Below are positions 55,601 to 64,000 of a stretch of DNA of 64,000 bases, in pieces. The notes under the pieces were generated by a model. It was given only the letters and a program-made list of their open reading frames with translations, was not told the DNA's origin and made no database searches. Source of the stretch: Limanda limanda (lineage: Eukaryota > Chordata > Actinopteri > Pleuronectiformes > Pleuronectidae). The first letter of the stretch is position 1, and each line of letters opens with the position of its first letter. The translations under genes and the position numbers were made by a program. Location of the stretch: NCBI RefSeq assembly GCF_963576545.1, contig NC_083654.1, forward strand, positions 17,940,199-18,004,198. Direction: 5' to 3'.

Positions 55601-56447
55601 ATTGTTTCCTAATTAGCTTCCTCTTTATAGCACCGCCCCACTCATCAGCTCATCATCTCACTTAGCCTCGTTTCCACCTTGTTAATTAACACCATCACCT
55701 TCCCTCCACCTTCCCTCCAATTCAAATAAAAACACTCCTCCTCCTCCTCCTGCTGCTGCTCCCGGCGTGCAGTTGGAGAACAGGCCACCAGATGTCACCC
55801 ACGCCTCAGTGGCTCCTCATGTGCATTTTTACGAAGCCAGTGAATGGAATTTTGCTTCTGGCACCGAGCAGCATGAGCAGCTTTTTATGTGCAAAGTCAA
55901 TTTGGCATAGTTAAGCAGCAGTGTTGCAGGGGATGCAGCAGCAACAGGAGGCTCCTCCTGCCATGACACGTTGGTGACGCCCCTCTCACACACTGAGGCC
56001 TTCTCTCTCCAAGCCTGGTGCAGTTCTTCTCCTCTAACCGGTGACCTGGTCGTCCCCTCCTCTCTCCTCCGAGGACCACTCTCCATCCCTGGGGGGTGCA
56101 GCCGAGCGTGAATCTGTGGCTCGGGAGCGCTCTGGATGGGTGACAGGCTGCCGAGCAGAGGGGGTAATTCCGAAGGGCAGTAGAAGTAATAGGGTAATCT
56201 ATTATACAGTCCAGCTCTTTCTTCCTCCTCTCTTCCACCCCTCCTCCTCCACCTTCTCCTCCTCCTCCTCTTCCTTCTCCTCTTCCTCAGTCTTTCGGCC
56301 TCTCGCTGCCTCTGCCCTTGCATCAGCATTTCGTGAGGACAAATGAGAGGAAGAGTTTAACTGTGCACATTTCCATTGCATGTCCAGCAGTTTCTCAATT
56401 AAACTGGAGTCCATCTGCCCTGCTGATTCAAAGCTGACCCCTCTGCT

Positions 56448-56524
<77 letters not shown>

Positions 56525-56642
56525 TGTGTGTGTGGTGGAGGGGGTCGCAGCTCACACACACTCGCAGACCTGTATGCTTTCCACTCAAGCAGTGCATGAC
56601 CGTAACCATTGTGGTGTGTTATCATACACACACACACACGCA

Positions 56643-56703
<61 letters not shown>

Positions 56704-57028
56704 GTTCCTCTCCTTTGGTTTTGCTGCAGACAAGTTGCATGTTTTCCACTCTTCCTTCACTTAACCTTCATCAATCAATTCTCCATTACTGGCAACAATG
56801 GTTGGAATTTGTGTGCATCATCTCTTTCTTTTGTGTTAAATAAGGTCAACTTGTGGCGACGGACCAATTAAAAAAAAACCCGCCTCTTCCACCACCGCTC
56901 GCTCCATCTTCAACCCTTTCAAAACCCCCATTGCTGCCTCCCCCCTTTCTCCCTCTCCCTCTCTCTCTCTTGTGCTCTCCATTTTAGTCACACCTCCCGG
57001 AGAGACAAGGAAGCAGGGAAGCAGAGGG
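52600..57028. other. divergent intergenic region, SK channel / nicotinic receptor
   Basis: About 4.4 kb between two oppositely transcribed neural genes. It contains (TG)n at about 52909-52965, (GA)n at 53481-53504, a G run at 55386-55398, CTC-rich tracts at 55737-55755 and 56217-56290, and the TG/CA pair at 56451-56701. I see no gene. ORFs here are microsatellite or low-complexity products. Confidence 0.55.
56451..56701. repeat. paired (TG)n and (CA)n microsatellites
   Basis: A (TG)n run (56451-56534, interrupted once) is followed about 90 bases later by a (CA)n run (56626-56701). They are reverse complements, so together they form a long inverted repeat. Confidence 0.93.
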
Positions 57029-57031
57029 AGA

Positions 57032-57093
<62 letters not shown>

Positions 57094-57300
57094 ATCTCCC
57101 TTCTCCTCCTCCTCCTCCTCCTCCTCTTGCGCTGCCTCTCTTCCCTGACACACGCTCCATCCCTCTGATGCTGACTGGATGCAGACTAGGGGATTTCCAG
57201 CAGCCTCCTGAGTGTGTGTCCTCCCTCTCCTCTCCTCCCTACCCTCCTCCTCCTCCTCCTCCTCCTCCTCCTCCTCCTCCTCCTCCTCCTCCTCCTACCT
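57029..57300. repeat. (GA)n, (TCC)n and (CTC)n tracts before the receptor start codon
   Basis: A perfect GA run (57029-57092) is followed by TCC repeats (57103-57126) and a 50-base CTC run (57246-57296). They directly precede the ATG at 57361 and so form the 5' UTR or core promoter of the receptor gene. Confidence 0.93.
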
Positions 57301-57360
57301 TCTCCTCCAGCATCTGGAGCTTCTTCTTCCTCCTCTTCCCCCCTGCTCCTCACCACCAGG

Positions 57361-58103
57361 ATGTGGCGCTCGGTGGCTCTGCTCCTCTCTGGATTCTGCG
57401 CTCTGATCCACGGTGAGCTCGGCCGCCCGCCTCTCTCTTTCCCCTCTAATTTCTGGAATCAGATTGCAGCTGCAGCACTTAATTCTCCAAATGTCACAGG
57501 AATTCAGGAGTGGGAGTCTGTGGTCATGACGACTGAGCTGGGAACACTGGAATATGAATTCAAAGCAGAAATAGAAAAAGACAGAAGAAAAGACAGTAGA
57601 AAAACAGAAAAGTGAGGCTGTGACTCACCTGTTTGCTCACTTGCTTGCGGCTTTGGGATTTTTCATAACTGTGCTCTTATTTTTAGGGGACGTTGAGCTG
57701 ACCTGAGGGTTGGAGCTTCTGCATGAGATGCTTGAACGGGCAGATTGACATCTAGTCTGTGCACTGAGGCAGATTGAAGGAGCTGTGTGAAGGAATCAGA
57801 GGCAGCATGCATAACATTTTATACGCTCATCTCTAAAGAATCTGTGTGTGCACGCTGGGGATGGGGAGAATGGACCCCGCCGAAAAAATCAGGTCACAGA
57901 TCACTTGAGTTGCACATTTTTGGAAAAGGTCTCTTCCATCTCGACCCCCCCCTGTCGTGCGGTGGACGTGCTGCTGCAGCCGAGCGGCCGGGGCCCAGAG
58001 CAGCAGCATGTAGAAGCTGACAGAGGATGACAGAGCTGAGAGGAGAGAGTGTGAACTTTCCCCACAGGCAGAAGCACCAGCAAGGATCTGCAGTTTGTTT
58101 GTC

Positions 58104-58142
<39 letters not shown>

Positions 58143-61100
58143 AAAAAAGAGACAGAACTGTGAATAAACAGCACAGAGGGCAAAATGCTTAGACGTTCTG
58201 TCTGTAGACTGAATTTTAAAAGCACTGGGATTTCCATAAAACATACAGAGCTCCACCAGCTGCCTGGAGCGTGTGCACCCTCGTGCTGCAGAGGGACTCA
58301 CACCACCTCCTCCACCACCTCCACCACCTCCACCACCCTCTAAACCCTGACGCTCCCTGAAACAAAAACACGTTCCTGCACTTTTCATCAACGCCCTGAA
58401 TACAGAGCATCCTGCATCTGCTACTCCAGCACTTTATTGAGGTTATATAACACCAGGCGGTGAAATTTCCAAACCAAGAGACACATTTCTAATTGCACGG
58501 ACCGAGGGAATCCCTTTATAGTAATTCCATCAGCGTGATATAAAACTTTGAGAAATTGGATTAGACCATTAAATTAAATTCAATATTGTGTGGCTTTTAT
58601 CCGGATTGGGGTGAGAGTTAATTGGACACTCGGGCAAGGATCACAGAAGAAAAAGCTGCAGTTCCAAAACGCCCTTGATATGTTTAATATTTTAATTCCA
58701 CCGTGTCGAACATCTATACTGAACATTTTCTTTCTTACCCCAGAAACCACACCGACGCTTTTCTACATTTCTAATTGGTGGTTATGCTGTGATAAGGTTT
58801 CTCACTATTTCTAATTAGATTCTGTTTAATCCATAAACTCTCTCTAAATGTTTTGTTATCCATAATTTTGCATCTGTATTTTCAGTGTTAATGTTTCATA
58901 TTTCAGTCTAGACCTTAACTCCACGTCTCACTTGCCTAAACACAAGATACGCCTAATGAATTATTAAATAACCACTTTTTATTTCTGCTTATTTCATCAC
59001 ATGTCCGATTCCGAGGACTTTCCCTTTTTCCTCCGTGTCCTTTCCTTTCAGTCATCTGTATTATTTATGGATGAGGAAGTTCCGTACCCGACGGCGACAT
59101 TTTATGATTCGATAAGCAACGTGTTTTTTTTCTTATTACATATTTTCAGTCTGTACCTTCATTCCCAAAGTCTCATTTGGTTCCCTAGTGAGATTGTTAC
59201 CGGAGGTTTTTCCTTGAAGATTGGTGTCATTTTGAGAAGCACAGAATCTCCAGGTTTTGAAGTGAGTCTTGCTTTTCACCATGTGGAGATCTAATCAGGT
59301 ATTTGCCTGTGTAGTGTCGTTGCAGGGTCCTCACCAGAGGAACCTGCTGAAGAATCTCCTGAAGGACTACAACCGGATGGAGCGGCCGGTGGGGAACGAC
59401 TCGCACCCGCTCACCATCTACTTCTCCCTCAGTCTGATACAGATCATGGACGTGGTAGGTGTGATGATAAACTGTATTTCTACTGTGCATGTTTTCAATC
59501 CACGGGATGAGGCTTTTCTCTCGGGGAACAAGAAGCATTTACAGCCTTTACTCTCTTGTTGTGGTAATTATGATGGAGATTAGCCTGAAATTGGCAAATT
59601 GTACAAATAATTTGATGCCAAGTTCCGTATACAATTCAATATCAGAAGGCTTTTAAAAAAAAATGCTGATTTGTGGGTGAATTTGTGATGAGGACGTTCT
59701 ACTCTCCAATGTGCTGAATGTGTTTTAATGTTTCGTAGGATGAGAAGAACCAGGTGCTGACCTCGAACATGTGGCTCCAGATGGTAAGAACCTGGATTGT
59801 TTGAGTTGATAATGATGTTTTCGGTTTAGGTGATTTTTAAAAATGTTTCTTCATGACCTAGCAAATTCTTATAACAGTGAATCACATGGATTTGATGTTG
59901 TTTTCAAGGAACTCTCACATTTTTCACACTCAAACCTACAGCAGTATTATTTTACTTGTGTAATTTCCACCGTGTGATTTATTTATGTTGTATCTAAACT
60001 GAAATCCAGAAGGGATCTGTCAAAATGAAGATTCAAATCCAACGTGTGCTTGTGTGTGTTTAAGAGTTGGTACGACCACTATCTCCAGTGGAACCAGAGC
60101 GAACACCCGGGCGTTAAAAACCTCCGCTTCACCACGGATCAGGTGTGGACGCCGGACATCCTGCTCTACAACAGGTAAAACATGTTCACACACACACACA
60201 GACACACACACACACACACCTCTCACACCTTTTCTCTGAATCAAATAGTGTCACTCCCTCTCCTCTCCTTCCTCAGTGCAGATGACGACTTTGACTCCAC
60301 CTTTAAGACCAACGTCCTGGTCAACTCCAGCGGCTACGCCAAGTATCTGCCCCCAGGTGAGTCTCTCCTCCTCCTCCTCATCCTCTCATCCCATCACATC
60401 CCGTCGCTCTTCTCCCTGTGGAACCTGCTTTCTCTAACCCCCGTTTGAACACTTGATATTAATATTCTATTAGTTTAAGACAACATCCCTGGCTACTCAT
60501 TGGCTACCGAGTCCCTGTGATGTGAGTATCACCTATAAATAGGAGACGCTCGCTTCCTCCACTTCCCCTCGACTCAAACGCAAGACCCGTGCAAACTCCA
60601 GCAAGCAACAGCTCCCCTGTGATTTCTCCTTCAGGTCTTCACTGTGGATTTTTCTCAGTAATTCCTTTTCCCACCAGGTGACATGGACAAAGGTGGCGTT
60701 GAATCCCAAACGTGGCTCAGGAAGCCGCCCCATCAGTTCTTTCTCGGTGATCCATGTTTATTAATAGGCTCAGGCTGAATTGTAAATACAGATCCCTAAT
60801 GCTGCGAGTTGGATGAAAGCCAATTAGAGGGAGGAATAATAAAACGATTTGGTTGGGAACAATGAGAGGAGGAGAAGTTTTACCCCAAAACACGAGGATA
60901 AAGACAGCAGCAGGGGGGGGGATGGAAATGGAGGGAAAATGAGGAGAAAGAGGAGAAGAATAAGCTTGAAACTTTTTATACTCCCTCGCAAAAAGCCCGG
61001 CTGCAGCTGCTGGGGTCTTTTCCCAGCTCGTTATTGTCAGTCGCTCAGAAGGCAACAGGTCTGTGGGTGGCAGGCAGCGAGCTTCACACGACGTGAATCA

Positions 61101-63256
61101 TTTAACGCCGCCGTATCCCAGGTGCCTGCTGCTGCACGCCATCATCTGCCGAATACGCCTCACAGCCGCAGCCGCACGGGTGGTGGAGCAGGAGATAAGG
61201 TGGGAGAGGGGGGTCTTACCTCAAATCTACGTCAGGTGACATTTGCAACAAGGTAATCTCGTCTCCGGGCCTCGTGACAACCTTCCTGGAAGACGTTTTT
61301 TTTTCCAGAGTGATGAGGTTTATTTCGGGAGCTGCGAGGAGGAGATAGTTTTAAGTTGCAGGAGAAGGAATCGAGGTGTGTTGTTTGTTAAGAGGGTTTC
61401 AAGGTTAGAGGCAGGTTTCAAAACTGCGATGAAGCTGCAGGGAGCAGTGGATTACTTCTACCTGAGTTAGGCTGAAATCCATTTGCATGATCTCCCATGT
61501 GGCCACGTGGGTTTTCTCCGGGTACGTCTGCTTTCGGCGAGCCAGCTACATAATTAAAATGCTTATCTGTAGTCATAGTCTTAATTATATTAAACTAGAG
61601 TTGGCTGTAAAGGGAGCATCTTTACATCTTAATCTTGCTTCCATTAAAAGGGAGTAGCTTCAGGGAGTATATATATTTCAACATAAGCATCACTGTTGCC
61701 TCACAGGATCTCTGTTTGAATCCTGACCTGCTTGTTTGCCCCATGTCTGTTTGGGTTTTCTCTATGTGCACCAGTTTCCTCTGGCAGTCTATAGATATGC
61801 AAATTGGGAATAGGTCTTTCGGGGACTCTAAATTGACGTAAGAGTAAATGTGAATGGATGTCTGTTTGCCTGAGATTGGCGACCGGCTCCGGTTCAGCCC
61901 CACATCCCTCAAAGGATAAGCGCTGTGGATATTGGAGAGAAGGGTGGATGATGTGAGAATTATACAGACAGCATTCCCATGACACAAATTCAAGAAGCTG
62001 CAACTTAATCTCAAGTGTCATTTTTTTAAATCAGCCTCAGCTTTAAAGGCAACAATCAACCCACACACACACACATCTTCCATCCCTCCACTCTGAAGGA
62101 TGAAGCCTCATGATGACTTCCTCTGAGATATGTTAGGCTTCACTGGCGTTTTGGTCCAGAGCGTCTCCACGGGCTTGATTCATTTCGGGCAATTACTTTA
62201 AGGGCTGGAGTTTGCCAGCGACCAGTGCCAGGATCACTGTGATCACTGGTTTCCAGCGTGCAACAGGGTTCTCGATGATTTTGTGCCCGAGGCTGCTCAT
62301 GTGCCTGAGGGTGCATTTATGTTTTGCATAGTAAAAGTGGAAATCTGATTAGGGCGACTGTGCACAATCTCATTTCATAGTGTCACCGTCGATGTTGCTT
62401 TCTAGGAGGATAGGTTCAAACCTGTGAGTGACAGAACACCGGCCGCATTTTTTGACAAAGGCATTTCTCTGATGGGATGTTGTTTCACATCTATTCCTTG
62501 CTTTCACGTCTCCAGACCCTGAACTCAATTTGTACGATGTCAATAAAAATCCTATTCCACCGTACAGCACTATCCTCAACGTTTTCAGAGCTGGTCACAT
62601 TGAAATGAATGAACTGCTCTTGTCGGACATAAAACTTTATATTTAGTATTCCGAACAGGCTTCCTGCACAACAAAAGTGGCTTCTCAATACATCTCTCCC
62701 ATGTCCACTCTGCCCAACAAACAAAAGGGGTCAATAATGCCAATTTAGAAAATTGATTGCTGAGCGTCTGTGTCTTTCCGTGTTCCTTTGTCTTCCTCTC
62801 AGGAATATTTATGAGCACATGCAACGTGGACGTCCGCTGGTTCCCCTTCGACATCCAGAAATGCGAGCTGAAGTTCGGCTCCTGGACGTATGACGGTTGG
62901 CTGCTGGACCTTCAAATGACTGATGCTGATATTTCGGGCTTCATGCCCAACGGAGAGTGGGACCTAATCGGTGAGTGAGTCGAAGCCTTTGGGTTCTACA
63001 CTCATTACAAAATCTAGTCACGGAGCATGAAGAGACAGAATCTCTCTCTGCTTCTTTCCAGGGGTTCCCGGCACCAGAAATGAGGTCTTCTATGATTGCT
63101 GTAAGGAGCCCTACCCGGACGTCACATTCGTTATAACAATACGCCGGCGAACGCTCTACTACGCCCTGAATCTGCTCATCCCCTGTGTGCTGCTTTCTTC
63201 AATGACTCTGCTCATCTTTGTGCTGCCAGCCGACTCTGGGGAGAAGATCTCGCTGG
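57361..63256 (+). CDS. alpha7-like nicotinic acetylcholine receptor subunit, 5' part (partial)
   Basis: A ligand-gated cation-channel subunit of the neuronal alpha7/alpha8/alpha11 group. Seven exons join in frame: 57361-57412, 59315-59454, 59739-59783, 60065-60174, 60277-60356, 62803-62970 and 63062-63256, giving 263 aa before the window ends. Exon 1 encodes the signal peptide ([17 protein letters not shown]). The acetylcholine-site residues are visible: W in WLQMSWYDHY (loop D), WTPDILLYN (loop A), GSWTYDGW (loop B) and YDCCKEPY (loop C), whose vicinal cysteines mark an alpha subunit. The Cys-loop is [17 protein letters not shown]1 ([18 protein letters not shown]) and the GEKIS before TM2 are present; TM2-TM4 lie outside. 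I think it is a fish alpha7 relative, possibly chrna11, but cannot settle the paralogue. Confidence 0.92.
57413..59314 (+). other. first intron of the nicotinic receptor gene, 1.9 kb
   Basis: It contains (GT)n at 58105-58138 and an ACCTCC/CCACCT tandem repeat at about 58298-58340. The rest is AT-rich with no recognised element. Confidence 0.6.
60187..60219. repeat. (CA)n microsatellite in a receptor intron
   Basis: Short CA run in the 102-base intron 60175-60276. Confidence 0.85.
61690..61950 (+). repeat. degraded copy of an abundant fish repeat
   Basis: Ordered words TTGCCTCACAGGATC, TTTGAATCCTGACC, GGGTTTTCTCTATGTG, GGGGACTCTAAATTG, GATTGGCGACCGGCTCC and AAGGATAAGCGCTGTGGATA match the order of a high-copy teleost repeat with a tRNA-like head. 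It lies in the 2.4-kb receptor intron 60357-62802. The rest of that intron shows nothing I can name. Confidence 0.6.
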
Positions 63257-64000
63257 GTGAGTGGATCAATCGCAGCTATCAGCGATGAAACCGGTGCCTG
63301 AAGGCCGCAGCACAGGGGAAAGGGGCTTTGTTAGTTTGATATCTTGGTTTCTTTCTTTGAGAATGTTAGAAAAAACCAACGTGGTGCAAAGCTTCAATGC
63401 AACTCAGTCAAAAGGAAATACCATATTTACTCCTCAAGGTATCCTTTGGAGATTTTAACCGCTAGTATCCGTTATTAGAGCATAGACTGTGTATAAAAAT
63501 GGACCCAGACTCCAGGTCCTGAAAGTGAAGCCAATATGGAAGCGTCTGAAACCTGTGTTCCCTCAAATGACCACCAGGGGCCGACTCCACTGAAGTAACA
63601 ATTTCCAAAGAATCATAAGGTTAAAATAGACGATAAAGGACCATATGCATCGATACTGTGTGACTGACAGCTACTACCGTCCAATGGGTGCAGGTTGTGG
63701 GTGGGCATATTGTGTTTTGAACCCCCTCCTGCTCCTCTAAATGAGAAGGAATTCATGGTTCTTTCTCATTTGAAAAAACAAGATGGTGTTGGTGATGATG
63801 GAGAAAGAAACGCATTTAAACACAATGTGAGTAACAGTGGCTGCAAACAGGAAGTACGTTGGAAAGAAACAACAGGGCACCTTTAATGGATACAGAAATA
63901 TATGAGTATACATTACAATAAATTCACATAGTAATTCTTTGACATTTTCTATATAAGGGTTATGTATCCTGCATACATAACTATATCCACTCTAAACCTT
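63257..64000 (+). other. receptor intron at the window edge, with a fish repeat fragment
   Basis: The gene continues past the window. At about 63481-63600 the words AGACTGTGTATAAAAATGGA, GTGAAGCCAATATGGAAGC and ACCACCAGGGG match a common interspersed teleost repeat. The remainder is AT-rich. Confidence 0.5.

Noticed and set aside
56202..57153. Several ORFs of 100-160 codons on both strands
   Set aside because: They consist of TG/CA, GA and CTC microsatellite translations (HTHTHT, CVCVCV, SLSLSL) and have no domain or splice context.
61622..62014. 130-codon minus-strand ORF in a receptor intron
   Set aside because: It covers the degraded fish repeat at 61690-61950 and has no protein family signal.

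Overview
This is a teleost fish nuclear genome window. The genes are vertebrate, with GT-AG introns, many of them short. The introns and spacers carry CA/TG microsatellites and repeat families common in fishes: a tRNA-derived SINE, LINE 3' tails and a hAT relic. No viral, plasmid, bacterial or CRISPR feature was seen.

Layout from left to right. (1) 557-2279 (+): 3' half of an rnf115-type RING-H2 E3 ubiquitin ligase gene. (2) About 4.1-32.3 kb (+): complete ash1l, a histone H3K36 methyltransferase of about 2,943 residues. Its 25 coding exons could all be joined in frame, encoding AT-hooks, AWS-SET-postSET, bromodomain, PHD and BAH. It has a GC-rich promoter and a long 3'UTR. (3) 33442-38257 (+): complete lrrc71, 17 coding exons and 500 aa, with a textbook RFX X-box 66 bp before the ATG. 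(4) 39196-40083: a single-exon 295-aa coiled-coil ORF that I cannot assign to a family. (5) 41851-44080 (+): complete rps27, 84 aa, with a TOP promoter. (6) 51884-45256 (-): complete SK-type calcium-activated potassium channel gene, 9 coding exons and 686 aa, probably the kcnn3 locus but divergent. (7) 57361-63256 and beyond (+): first seven exons of an alpha7-like nicotinic acetylcholine receptor subunit gene, which runs off the right edge.

The human counterparts of rnf115, ash1l, lrrc71, rps27 and kcnn3 all lie in 1q21-q23, so this is a conserved but rearranged synteny block. The genes do not form one pathway. The channel and the receptor gene are divergently arranged around about 5 kb of microsatellite-rich DNA.

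The observations I rate highest are: the RFX X-box at lrrc71; a (UG)34 tract abutting the 3' splice site of an in-frame channel exon; the unassigned coiled-coil ORF; a hAT relic with a BED finger and subterminal repeats at an exact 10-bp period; a perfect 19-bp hairpin in a channel intron; and direct repeats flanking the last rps27 exon. Exon borders were placed by eye from reading frame, splice consensus and recalled family sequences. An offset of one or two bases is possible in a few places.
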